64,000 bases of DNA. Source: a virus. Of the stretch, positions 39,639 through 47,134 are shown in pieces (positions within the stretch are counted from its first letter, which is position 1; each line of letters opens with the position of its first letter). Position numbers and translations under genes: made by a program. A model generated the notes under the pieces. It ran no database searches. It was not told where the DNA came from and saw nothing but the letters and a program-made list of their open reading frames with translations. The DNA lies in IMG/VR virus record IMGVR_UViG_3300044692_000050, positions 1 through 64,000 of that record, one strand, 5' to 3'.

Positions 39639-40478
39639 ATGAGCCACCCGCCGTCACCGTCACAGCAGCGGCTTACCTCCATCCTCAGGGGCCTGCGCGA
39701 ACGCTCCGGGTTGAGCACCTACGCCCTCGGGAGTGCGCTCGGGTGGAGTCAATCCAGGGTGAGCCGCATTGAACGCGGTGAGGGCAAGGCGGCCAGCGTC
39801 GAGGAGGTCCAGGCGTGGGCCGATGCGACCAGCGCCGACACTGCGACCCATGCTGAGCTGGCCGCGCTCGCGGAGCAGGCATGGGACGAGACCCGGTCGT
39901 GGCGCGCTTCGCACCGCGGCGGTCTCGCTGCCCGGCAGCGCGAGATGGGCGAGTACGAGCAGCAAGCTACCGAGATCCTCCAGTTCACCCCCGCCACCAT
40001 CCCCGGCCTGCTTCAGTCCCCCGCCTATGCCCGGTCGGTCATGACCTTCGGGGATGTCACCAGTCAGGGCGGCATAGACGAGGCCGTAGCGGCGCGCATG
40101 AGGCGCCAGGGCGTGCTCCGCGACGAGGGCCGCAGGTTCGAGTACCTGCTGACCGAGGGCGCGCTCCGCTGGAATCCAGGGCCGCCCGAGGTCGCTGCCG
40201 AGCAACTCGCGCACCTTCTCGCCGCCGCGAAGCTCCCCGCCGTCTCGCTGTCGGTCATCCCGTTCAGCCGCCGCCCGGCCGGCGTGTACCTGCACCCCTT
40301 CACGATCTACCGCATCCCTGACGCCCCGGCTGTGCTGGTGGAGAACTACCACGCTGAGAGCTTCATCGCGGAACCCGGCAGTCTTGCCATCTACGAGCGG
40401 ACGTTCGCCATGCTGCTCGCTTCCGCCGTGACCGGTGATGAGGCGGCCGAGTTCATGCGGGCCGTTCTTCTCGGTTAG
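39639..40478 (+). CDS. XRE regulator with DUF5753 (Scr1-type) domain
   Basis: This 279-residue protein has an N-terminal HTH (ILRGLRERSGLSTYALGSAL, SQSRVSRIERGEGKA) and the C-terminal DUF5753 domain: EYEQQATEILQFTPATIPGL, LQSPAYARSVM, RRQGVLRDEGRRFEYLLTEG, VIPFSRRPAGVYLHPFTIY and a final VTGDEAAEF. Such regulators partner DUF397 proteins, here encoded divergently. ATG with GGGAG seven bases upstream. Confidence 0.95.
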   Translation: MSHPPSPSQQRLTSILRGLRERSGLSTYALGSALGWSQSRVSRIERGEGKAASVEEVQAWADATSADTATHAELAALAEQAWDETRSWRASHRGGLAARQREMGEYEQQATEILQFTPATIPGLLQSPAYARSVMTFGDVTSQGGIDEAVAARMRRQGVLRDEGRRFEYLLTEGALRWNPGPPEVAAEQLAHLLAAAKLPAVSLSVIPFSRRPAGVYLHPFTIYRIPDAPAVLVENYHAESFIAEPGSLAIYERTFAMLLASAVTGDEAAEFMRAVLLG

Positions 40479-40484
40479 TTCCTG

Positions 40485-40513
40485 TTGACCCTGACTCAAG
40501 TCTGACTTACGCT
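40485..40513 (+). promoter_or_regulatory. promoter of the HTH gene at 40560
   Basis: TTGACC (40485-40490), 17 bases and TACGCT (40508-40513). The spacer contains TGACTCA and TGACTTA 11 bp apart, matching repeats upstream of the DUF5753 gene and so possibly its operator. Confidence 0.7.
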
Positions 40514-40559
40514 TGCATCAGGTGGGCATCGTGCTCACCGGAGACCAAGTGGAGCCGAC

Positions 40560-40853
40560 ATGACGACCGGGCTACGCCCAGCCGCACCGAGCGCAGTCAG
40601 CCGCAAGAAGGACACGCGCCTGTTCGTCCCGGTGCGCGAAGCCGCCGACGCGCTCGGCGTATCGCGGTCGACCGTCATGCGGGCCAACGCGAAGGGCCAG
40701 TTCCCGCTCGTCAAGATCCTCGGCACATGGCGCACGCCACGCCGCTTCATCGATGACTTCCACCGCGCAGCCCTGCACAGCAAGGTCATCGTGCTGGAGG
40801 AGTACGCGGCCGAGTGGATGGAGCGCAACCCGGTCGCTGAGGCAGTGGCGTAG
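40560..40853 (+). CDS. MerR/excisionase-like HTH protein
   Basis: This 97-residue protein has a winged HTH: VPVREAADALGVSRSTVMRA then GQFPLVKILGTWRTPRRFID. The layout is that of AlpA/excisionase-type proteins in AICEs. ATG with GGAG six bases upstream. It stands between the regulators and the transfer operon and may act as excisionase or transfer activator. Confidence 0.8.
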   Translation: MTTGLRPAAPSAVSRKKDTRLFVPVREAADALGVSRSTVMRANAKGQFPLVKILGTWRTPRRFIDDFHRAALHSKVIVLEEYAAEWMERNPVAEAVA

Positions 40854-40881
40854 ATGCCCGCGCAGACCCCCGCAAACGACT

Positions 40882-40912
40882 TCGGCCCCGGTGCTGTGAA
40901 CACCGGAGCCGA
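40882..40912. terminator. strong hairpin terminator
   Basis: A 12-bp stem with one mismatch (TCGGCCCCGGTG against CACCGGAGCCGA) and a 7-base loop lies just past the 40560 gene. It separates the regulatory genes from the transfer operon. Confidence 0.65.
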
Positions 40913-40956
40913 GATGAGCCGTACCCGCCAATCCGCATCAGCAAGGAGCGAACTCA

Positions 40957-41106
40957 ATGGGGACGATAACACACCTCGCCGACTATCAGGCTCAGCGCCA
41001 CACCCCGATCCCTTCATGGGTAACCGGTCCCCTGACTCCCGCTCAGCTCCTGTTCATCCAGCTGGGCAACGAGCAGTACGCGATGCAGCAGGCGGCGACG
41101 TCATGA
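40957..41106 (+). CDS. 49-residue protein, first of the transfer operon
   Basis: ATG with AGGAG upstream opens MGTITHLADYQAQRHTPIPS. Its stop overlaps the next ATG by four bases. Preferred over a longer overlapping frame that would read through the terminator. Confidence 0.65.
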   Translation: MGTITHLADYQAQRHTPIPSWVTGPLTPAQLLFIQLGNEQYAMQQAATS

Positions 41107-41669
41107 CCCCCGAGCCCTGGCTGGCCGCCAGCCTCGCCCGCATGGCCTCCCTGGATCTGTCCCCCCGGCACATCCTCGGCGAGATCCGCCTCCGCGAGGA
41201 GATGCAGCGCACCGCCACCGAGCCGGGTCTCGCTGAGCGCATCCTCGCCCGTTCCCCGCTCGCTCCTGGCGCGTCTCCCGCACCGAACCCCCGCCGTGAC
41301 GGCGGACGTGCCATGGAGCGAGCGCTGAAGGACGAGGGGCGCGCCAACCCTGCAGGCGCGCCCCTCCCCGAGCCTGACGTAGCCGCCCGCCTCGACGCCC
41401 AGTCCGTAGCCGAGCTTGAGGCTGTCGAGGTGGACGCGGAGAACGCCGAGTGCGAGCACCGCTCCCTCATCGCCCTGGCGAACACCCTCGCTGAACTAGC
41501 TGGGTGCGTCATCGACATCGCCACCGGGGACCTGGACACGGCCCGCGAGTTCCACCTCGAAGCCTCCATGGCGTCCGTGGACGCGGCTCCGCCCGGCACC
41601 CGTGAGGGCGAGGCGCTGGCCACCCTGCTGGACTTCGCCGGCAACGAGATCACCCGGAGGGCCGCCTGA
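41103..41669 (+). CDS. AICE-type protein, unknown
   Basis: This 188-residue acidic helical protein (SLDLSPRHILGEIRLREEMQ, ECEHRSLIALANTLAELAGC, LDTAREFHLEASMASVD) has no known domain. Coupled in the rightward operon by ATGA and TGATG overlaps. Confidence 0.7.
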   Translation: MTPEPWLAASLARMASLDLSPRHILGEIRLREEMQRTATEPGLAERILARSPLAPGASPAPNPRRDGGRAMERALKDEGRANPAGAPLPEPDVAARLDAQSVAELEAVEVDAENAECEHRSLIALANTLAELAGCVIDIATGDLDTAREFHLEASMASVDAAPPGTREGEALATLLDFAGNEITRRAA

Positions 41670-41797
41670 TGGCCCGCAACGCCTTCAGCGCCTCCGACGC
41701 CAAGCAACTCACCTTCCAGCAGGTCGTGAAGCTCGGCCTCGCCCAGAAGGACGACGCCCAGCGTGACAGCGACGACGAGGAATGGGAGGACGAGTGA
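41669..41797 (+). CDS. 42-residue protein, unknown
   Basis: MARNAFSASDAKQLTFQQVV then an acidic tail (RDSDDEEWEDE). One-base overlaps (TGATG) at both ends support it. Confidence 0.6.
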   Translation: MARNAFSASDAKQLTFQQVVKLGLAQKDDAQRDSDDEEWEDE

Positions 41798-41985
41798 TGG
41801 CCCGCGACCCGCTCCTCAAGGCCCTGCGCGGAATCAAGCGCGACGCGAATCGTGACATCCAGCTCGGCCGGGACAACGACGGCGACGAGGCGAACCAGCG
41901 CTGGCACCTCGCCGACGACGGCCTGCGCGCCGCGCGTCCCCGCCGCTGCCCCTCCTGGGTCTGCGGCCAGGGACGGAAGTCATGA
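41797..41985 (+). CDS. 62-residue protein, unknown
   Basis: A basic protein (LLKALRGIKRDANRDIQLGR) with two Cys near the end (RRCPSWVCGQG). Coupled at both ends. Confidence 0.6.
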   Translation: MARDPLLKALRGIKRDANRDIQLGRDNDGDEANQRWHLADDGLRAARPRRCPSWVCGQGRKS

Positions 41986-42095
41986 AGCCCCGCCCCATCC
42001 AGGACCGGACCTGGGTTACCGAGGCGGACCCGGCCCTGTCCCGCGAGGACGGCCCGCTGCAGGTGCTGAGCACCAAGAAGGGCGGCACGTCATGA
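41982..42095 (+). CDS. 37-residue protein, unknown
   Basis: MKPRPIQDRTWVTEADPALS opens a short frame that overlaps both neighbours by four bases (ATGA). Function unknown. Confidence 0.55.
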   Translation: MKPRPIQDRTWVTEADPALSREDGPLQVLSTKKGGTS

Positions 42096-42709
42096 GCCGC
42101 ATGAGCCGCGCCGACCGCGCCGCATGGAGGTCGGCGCGGACCCTGGCCGATCTCGGCCGCCTCGGCGCGCAGTGGCTGGAAGGCGACCTCGCCATGCAGC
42201 CCGCCTGGCGCGCAGGTCCCGACGAGGAGACGCAGCCGCTGATCCCGGCGCTCGCCGCGCTCAACCGGGCCGGGTTCTACACGACCGCCAGTTCACCCGG
42301 CGACGACGGCACGTGCTCCGGCAACGTGCACTGGCGGCAGCGGGCGGCTGTCGAGGGCTTCGCCGACGCTGACCTCGCGGGGCGCCTGTACCTGGCGGCC
42401 CATGAAGCGGGCCTCATCACCGTCACCCATGACCCGGCCACGCTGCCCCGCAAGCACTGGGACAAGGCCCTGGAGATTGCGGTGACCGAGCGGGACGGCA
42501 GCCCCTACACCTGGTTCGGCCAGCAGTGGTCCCGCCGCGAGATCCGTTCACGCCGGCACTGGGGCACCTGCCGCCGCGCCGCGCAGGACGCCCTGTGCTC
42601 AGCGTGGCAGGTAACCATCGTGGACCCGGAGTGGGTCCGCGAAGACCTGCTATGGGACGTCCTGGCCCAGGTCGCTGACGCACGCACCCCGGCCGAGGTG
42701 GTGCCGTGA
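42092..42709 (+). CDS. DUF6919 protein
   Basis: This 205-residue protein has the DUF6919 pattern: MSRADRAAWRSARTLADLGR, LGAQWLEGD, PDEETQPLIPALAALNRAGF, and a C-terminal WGTCRRAAQDALCSAWQVTI. The family is found almost only in actinomycete plasmids and AICEs. Function unknown. Coupled upstream by ATGA. Confidence 0.85.
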   Translation: MSRMSRADRAAWRSARTLADLGRLGAQWLEGDLAMQPAWRAGPDEETQPLIPALAALNRAGFYTTASSPGDDGTCSGNVHWRQRAAVEGFADADLAGRLYLAAHEAGLITVTHDPATLPRKHWDKALEIAVTERDGSPYTWFGQQWSRREIRSRRHWGTCRRAAQDALCSAWQVTIVDPEWVREDLLWDVLAQVADARTPAEVVP

Positions 42710-42915
42710 ATCTCCGCGTCGTCCTGTCCGCGGTCCTGTCCGGCGTGCTGATGACCGCCCTGGGCCACCCGGCCCCCAGCCCGGACCCGGCCACCGTCCT
42801 GCCCGTCCTGACCGCCGCCGCAGCCGTGGCGCTCGCCTGCGCCGTCCTGGCCTGGGCCGCGACCAGGGTCATCCACCGCTACTGCACGCGCCGGTACCTG
42901 CCGGCCATCACCTGA
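42706..42915 (+). CDS. small membrane protein
   Basis: This 69-residue protein has two membrane helices (VVLSAVLSGVLMTALG and VLTAAAAVALACAVLAWAAT) and a basic tail. GTG start, coupled to DUF6919. Small membrane (Spd-like) proteins are usual in AICE transfer operons. Confidence 0.65.
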   Translation: MNLRVVLSAVLSGVLMTALGHPAPSPDPATVLPVLTAAAAVALACAVLAWAATRVIHRYCTRRYLPAIT

Positions 42916-42927
42916 GAGGACACCGAC

Positions 42928-43140
42928 ATGGGCCTGTTCGGCAACAGGAACGCCAACCCCAAGTACAGCCGCATCGACTCATCGACCGGCCGCAACAAGC
43001 GGGACAAGAGCCCCCGCCGCGAGACCAGGGTGAACCCGCCGCCCCGCCAGATGGGCACTGCCAAAGTCGTGGACCGCGCCGCGTGGCGGCGCAGTCAGAG
43101 GACCGGCCGGCCGATCCAGCGCAAGACCTGGGGATGGTAG
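42928..43140 (+). CDS. small basic protein, unknown
   Basis: This 70-residue basic, probably disordered protein (GNRNANPKYSRIDSSTGRNK, RRSQRTGRPIQRKTWGW) sits directly before the FtsK-like gene. Confidence 0.65.
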   Translation: MGLFGNRNANPKYSRIDSSTGRNKRDKSPRRETRVNPPPRQMGTAKVVDRAAWRRSQRTGRPIQRKTWGW

Positions 43141-43176
43141 TCCCCCGGCACCCGACATCCCTGACTGGAGAATGAA

Positions 43177-45594
43177 GTGAGCGAGCAGGAACGCCCGGAC
43201 GTGCCGGACTGGGCAGAAGCCGGGGAAGATGAGGCGCTTGAGGGTGTCGTCGTCCCGCTGCGCCCCGGCGCGCCCGAGCACGCTCTCGCCCCGTCGCCAC
43301 GCCACTCCGCACCCGGCCAGCCAGGCGAGCTCCGGCAGATCATCCCCGGCCAGTTCCGCTCCTGGGACGCGTTCCGCAAGCACTACGGCTGGCACCTGCA
43401 CCGCGCCGGGCATCACGCCGCCTACCACCTGTTCCCGTCACGGGCGATAACCCGGCTCGTCAACACCCTGCGGTATGCGGCAGTCGGCATCGGGAAGTTG
43501 CTGGTCGCGCTGATCGCCTGGTGGCACGTCGCCGAGCAGGCCTACCTGCGCAACGAGGCGGTCGCCGCGAACGACCCCCGGACTTACCTGCAACTGCAGA
43601 AAAACGGCAAGGAATCCCGCCTGACCCGCGGACTGGTCCTGCTCGCCTGCCTCGCCGCCGCGGTCCTCGCCGGCGCGCTGATCACCGTTCACGTCCCGCT
43701 GGCGTGGATCCCGATCGGCTGCGTCGCCGTCCCGCTGCTGGCCTGGGCCGGGCGTCCCGCCGACAAGCCCATCCTCGACTCTGCTGTCACCCCGGTCCAC
43801 CTCGAGCCGCTGTCCCGCGAGGTAATCGTCCGTGCACTGAGCACCCTGGGCATCGGCGAGCTCACCAAGGCCATCGGCAGGGATCCCGAGCGCGCCGTGG
43901 TCCTAGTCGACCCGATCGTCCGCGACGGGCCCGGCTGGCTGGCCCGCCTCGACCTGCCGCACGGCGTCACCGCGTCGGCGGTCATGGACAAGCGCGAAGA
44001 ACTCGCCTCCGGGCTGCGCCGCTCCATCGGCTGCGTGTGGCCCGAGAACGAGCGCAGGCGCCACCCCGGCGCCCTGAGCCTGTACGTGAGCCACGAGGAC
44101 ATGTCGCAGGCCTCTCAGCCGTCCTGGCCGCTGGCCAGGCGCGGCGCGGTGGACATGTTCCGGCCGGTCCAGTTCGCCACCGACCAGCGCGGCAAGCCGA
44201 TCACGATCACGCTCATGTTCGTGTCCATCATCATCGGGAGCGTCCCGAGGATGGGCAAGACGTTCCTGCTGCGCCTGCTGCTGCTGATCGCCGCCCTCGA
44301 TGTCCGCGCCGAGCTCCACGTCTACGACTTCAAGGGGACTGGTGACCTGGCAGCCCTGCGCGCGGTGGCGCACCGTTACCGGGTCGGCGACGACGAGGAC
44401 GACATCGAGTACTTCGTCGCCGACATGCGCGCCCTGCGCGAGGAGCTGCGGCGGCGGACCAAGGTGATCCGCGAGATCGCCGAGAAGCAGCCGGCGCTGT
44501 GCCCGGAGAACAAGGTGACCCCGGAACTGGCCAGCCGTAAGGATCTCGGCCTGCACCCCATCGTGATCGCCGCCGACGAGTGCCAGGTGCCGTTCACGCA
44601 CCCCGGTTACGGCAAGGAACTGGTGGAGATCGCCACCGACCTCGCCAAGCGCGGCCCGGCTCTGGGCATGATCGAGGAACTGGCGACCCAGCGCCCGGAC
44701 GCCAAGGCCATCCCGCGTGACATCAGCGCCAACGCCGTCCTGCGGATGTGCCTGAAGGTCATGGGTCACATCGAGAACGACATGATCCTCGGCCAGTCGG
44801 CACACAAGAACGGCTACAAGGCCACCATGTTCGACTTCGATGACAAGGGCATCTTCTACTTCTCCGGCGAGGGCAGCGCGCCGCGGATCTGCCGCAGCTT
44901 CGAGATCGACGGCCCGGCCGCCACGAAGATCGCCGCCCGCGCCCGCGCCATGCGGGAGCAGGCCGGCCGGCTGACCGGCTACGCGCTCGGCCAGGATCAG
45001 GCCGAAGAGGTCCGCTCGTTCCTCGCTGACGTGCTGGACGTGTTCGGCGCTGACGCCAAGCTGTGGCTGACGACGATCGCCGACCGGCTGCACGGCCACG
45101 TCTCGGGCGCCTACCCGGACATCACCCCGGAGGCGGTGGCGAGCCAGCTCCGCGCCCTGAACGTGACCGTGAAGGACGTGCGGGAGCCGGGCCAGGCGGT
45201 GCGCAAGGGCTGCGAGTGTACGGGCGTGCTCGCGGCGATGGGTGATGCGGTCCCGTCCGACCCGCCGCCTGCGCCCCGCCCGGTGCCGCAGCGAGCGCGC
45301 GCCGATGCCGTGCCGGATCCCGAAGCGCCCGCGCCGGCGGATGACTGGCCGCACGACTTCCAGGATCTGCTCCTCCATGCCGCCGAGCTCATCATCACCA
45401 CCCAGCACGGCTCAAAGCAGATGCTGCAGCGCAAGCTCCGGGTCGGGTTCGACCTCGTGGCCCGGATCATGGCCGAGCTCCAGGCCGCGAGGATCGTCGG
45501 ACCGGAGAACGGCACGCCGGCGCGGGATGTCCTGAAGCGTCCGGAGGAGCTTGAGGTGACTCTTGAGATGTTGCGGGGAGCGGTCCATGCCTAG
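43177..45594 (+). CDS. FtsK/TraB-like dsDNA translocase
   Basis: This 805-residue protein is an FtsK/SpoIIIE-type ATPase. Three membrane helices lie near residues 100-118, 152-170 and 173-192. Walker A is GSVPRMGKT (354-362) and Walker B IVIAADE (462-468). The end (about 720-805, HAAELIITTQHGSKQMLQRK then LVARIMAELQAARIVG) is a winged helix like FtsK gamma, which reads short DNA repeats. In actinomycete plasmids and AICEs one such protein (TraB) moves double-stranded DNA between cells. GTG with GGAG upstream. Its neighbours (DUF6919, SpdB-like) are of the same type. Confidence 0.94.
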   Translation: MSEQERPDVPDWAEAGEDEALEGVVVPLRPGAPEHALAPSPRHSAPGQPGELRQIIPGQFRSWDAFRKHYGWHLHRAGHHAAYHLFPSRAITRLVNTLRYAAVGIGKLLVALIAWWHVAEQAYLRNEAVAANDPRTYLQLQKNGKESRLTRGLVLLACLAAAVLAGALITVHVPLAWIPIGCVAVPLLAWAGRPADKPILDSAVTPVHLEPLSREVIVRALSTLGIGELTKAIGRDPERAVVLVDPIVRDGPGWLARLDLPHGVTASAVMDKREELASGLRRSIGCVWPENERRRHPGALSLYVSHEDMSQASQPSWPLARRGAVDMFRPVQFATDQRGKPITITLMFVSIIIGSVPRMGKTFLLRLLLLIAALDVRAELHVYDFKGTGDLAALRAVAHRYRVGDDEDDIEYFVADMRALREELRRRTKVIREIAEKQPALCPENKVTPELASRKDLGLHPIVIAADECQVPFTHPGYGKELVEIATDLAKRGPALGMIEELATQRPDAKAIPRDISANAVLRMCLKVMGHIENDMILGQSAHKNGYKATMFDFDDKGIFYFSGEGSAPRICRSFEIDGPAATKIAARARAMREQAGRLTGYALGQDQAEEVRSFLADVLDVFGADAKLWLTTIADRLHGHVSGAYPDITPEAVASQLRALNVTVKDVREPGQAVRKGCECTGVLAAMGDAVPSDPPPAPRPVPQRARADAVPDPEAPAPADDWPHDFQDLLLHAAELIITTQHGSKQMLQRKLRVGFDLVARIMAELQAARIVGPENGTPARDVLKRPEELEVTLEMLRGAVHA

Positions 45595-45773
45595 CCTCGT
45601 CCCCGTTTTGTGTCGCGGGACCGCAACAGCCCTGCTACCTGCAGAAATGCTGATCTGCGCGACGGTGCGCAACGCCCCTCCGCACAGACGGGCCGCCCTG
45701 ACCTGCGTTGTCGCGGAGCCTGGCGCCGCAACACGGAAGCCCCTCCCGGCCGCCTACATGGGGGTCTCGACCG

Positions 45774-46181
45774 ATGGCGCTGATGCCGCGGCTACACATC
45801 ACCTGCTCCCGGTGCGGCAAGCCCCGCGAAGGCATCGTCCACGTCTGCCGGTCGAACTCCAAGCGCAAGGCCACCGTCAAGCCGGTCATCTCGTTCGGCA
45901 AGTGCTCGTGCGGGAAGCCGATCGGGAACCCGCTGACTCACGTCTGCCGCAAGAAGTCCGACTTCAAGCGCCGCAAGTCCAAGGCCGAGAAGGCTGCCAG
46001 GGCCGCGGCACGCAAGAAGCGGCAGGCCGAGAAGCACGACTACCAGGCCTGCGCGGACAAGGACTGCAAGAAGTCGCTGTGCGTGGCCTACAAGACGGGC
46101 CGCAAAGACGGCTACGACGAGGGGTTCGAGGAAGGCTACGGGGCTGGGTTCGCCGCGGGCTCGGCGTCCGGTGCCGCGTGA
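45774..46181 (+). CDS. AICE zinc-ribbon protein
   Basis: This 135-residue protein has CSRCGKPREGIVHVC, CSCGKPIGNPLTHVC and CADKDCKKSLC (metal sites), a basic middle, and a C-terminal repeat of Gly, Tyr, Asp and Glu (GYDEGFEEGYGAGFAAG). It commonly follows the FtsK gene in actinomycete elements. Start MALMPRL; a 22-codon upstream extension is probably untranslated. The 179 bp before it hold no other gene. Confidence 0.75.
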   Translation: MALMPRLHITCSRCGKPREGIVHVCRSNSKRKATVKPVISFGKCSCGKPIGNPLTHVCRKKSDFKRRKSKAEKAARAAARKKRQAEKHDYQACADKDCKKSLCVAYKTGRKDGYDEGFEEGYGAGFAAGSASGAA

Positions 46182-46191
46182 GGAGGCTGCC

Positions 46192-46437
46192 GTGCTGAAC
46201 CTGATCTTGTTCCTGCTCGCCGTCGTCGTCGTTTACGGCCTGTTCGTGCTGGTCAAGGCGGACAGGCAGTGCGGAACGTGCGGCGGCTGGGGCAACCGGA
46301 AGAAGCGCCGCCGCAACAAAGCCTGCTCCCGGTGCCACGGCACGGGACGCACGTTCTGGCCTGGCGCTCGGCTCGTCCACAAGGGCGCGGCGCTCGGATT
46401 GCGGCAGTTGCGCGAGCGATCGGAGCGTGAGTCATGA
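46192..46437 (+). CDS. membrane protein with zinc ribbon
   Basis: This 81-residue protein has one membrane helix (LNLILFLLAVVVVYGLFVLV) and then CGTCGG...CSRCHGTG, a DnaJ-like zinc knuckle pair. The GTG at 46192 has GAGGAGG upstream. Likely part of the transfer apparatus. Confidence 0.7.
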   Translation: MLNLILFLLAVVVVYGLFVLVKADRQCGTCGGWGNRKKRRRNKACSRCHGTGRTFWPGARLVHKGAALGLRQLRERSERES

Positions 46438-46973
46438 CACGCGGAACGTGGCAGGGGTCAGGGACCTGGCAGACCAGCAGCCTGAGCCTCGGCGACCTGG
46501 TGAAACCGGCCGCCCTGCTGGCCGTCGCCCTTGCCGTCATGGCCCTGGTTGCGCAGGTCATCGTCTGGCTGGCTGTCATCCTCGGCGCCTTTCTCGCAGC
46601 AGGTACCGCCGCCGTGGTCGTCGTGTGGCGCCTGACTCGCCGCCGCGAGGCCCGTCACGCCGCCGAGCGTCCGTTCCTGGTCGCCCGCCCGGCTCCCGAC
46701 GCCCTGACCACGACGGCGATCCCGCAGGTCACGGCGCCTGCAGTGCAGGTTGTCGAGCACCATCACTACGTACACCAGGTCATCACTGCCCCGGACCCGG
46801 CATTCGCCGTCGTCCGGGCCGCGATCACCGGATCAGCAGCGGAGGGAGGTGAGCAACATGGGCAAGGACGACGCGAACAACAACGACCAGGCACTGAGCG
46901 ACAAAGAACGCGCAGGGCTGGACGTCGTGCTGACTGCCGGACGGTATTTCGGCAGCAAGGACAACCCGAATAA
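46434..46973 (+). CDS. membrane protein, transfer operon
   Basis: This 179-residue protein has two membrane helices (LLAVALAVMALVAQVIVWLA; ILGAFLAAGTAAVVVVW) and a soluble part with EHHHYVHQV. The final 40 residues overlap the next gene by 116 bases and are low in complexity, so the true end may be earlier through a sequence error. Spd-like spread role possible. Confidence 0.65.
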   Translation: MTRGTWQGSGTWQTSSLSLGDLVKPAALLAVALAVMALVAQVIVWLAVILGAFLAAGTAAVVVVWRLTRRREARHAAERPFLVARPAPDALTTTAIPQVTAPAVQVVEHHHYVHQVITAPDPAFAVVRAAITGSAAEGGEQHGQGRREQQRPGTERQRTRRAGRRADCRTVFRQQGQPE

Positions 46974-46992
46974 CCAGGCGAAAGGCAAGTAG
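46858..46992 (+). CDS. 44-residue protein, unknown
   Basis: MGKDDANNNDQALSDKERAG then VVLTAGRYFGSKDNPNNQ. GGAGGGAGG precedes the ATG. It looks more protein-like than the overlapping end of the upstream gene. Confidence 0.65.
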   Translation: MGKDDANNNDQALSDKERAGLDVVLTAGRYFGSKDNPNNQAKGK

Positions 46993-47047
46993 CCGGGGCG
47001 GCCTGCCCGCCGTCCGGGCCAGCCTCGCCCCGGCCTGACCCCACCAG

Positions 47048-47088
47048 TCCCGCCGGCCGCACACGCCACCGCTGTGCGGCCGGCGGGA
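47048..47088. terminator. 16-bp perfect hairpin
   Basis: TCCCGCCGGCCGCACA (47048-47063) and its exact complement (47073-47088) leave a 9-base loop. No U-tract. It sits between the FtsK part and the SpdB-like part of the operon. Confidence 0.65.
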
Positions 47089-47134
47089 TCACGACACCGC
47101 AAACCTGCCGACACGACGACGACCAGGGGACACG

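Noticed and set aside
40854-41669. Longer 271-codon frame instead of genes at 40957 and 41103
   Set aside because: It would read through a strong terminator hairpin and has a Ser/Pro/Arg-rich, shadow-like N-terminus. The 49-codon gene has a ribosome site and ATGA coupling.
43903-45408. Leftward 501-codon frame opposite the FtsK-like gene
   Set aside because: Composition typical of an antisense shadow; the sense frame carries complete Walker motifs and domains.
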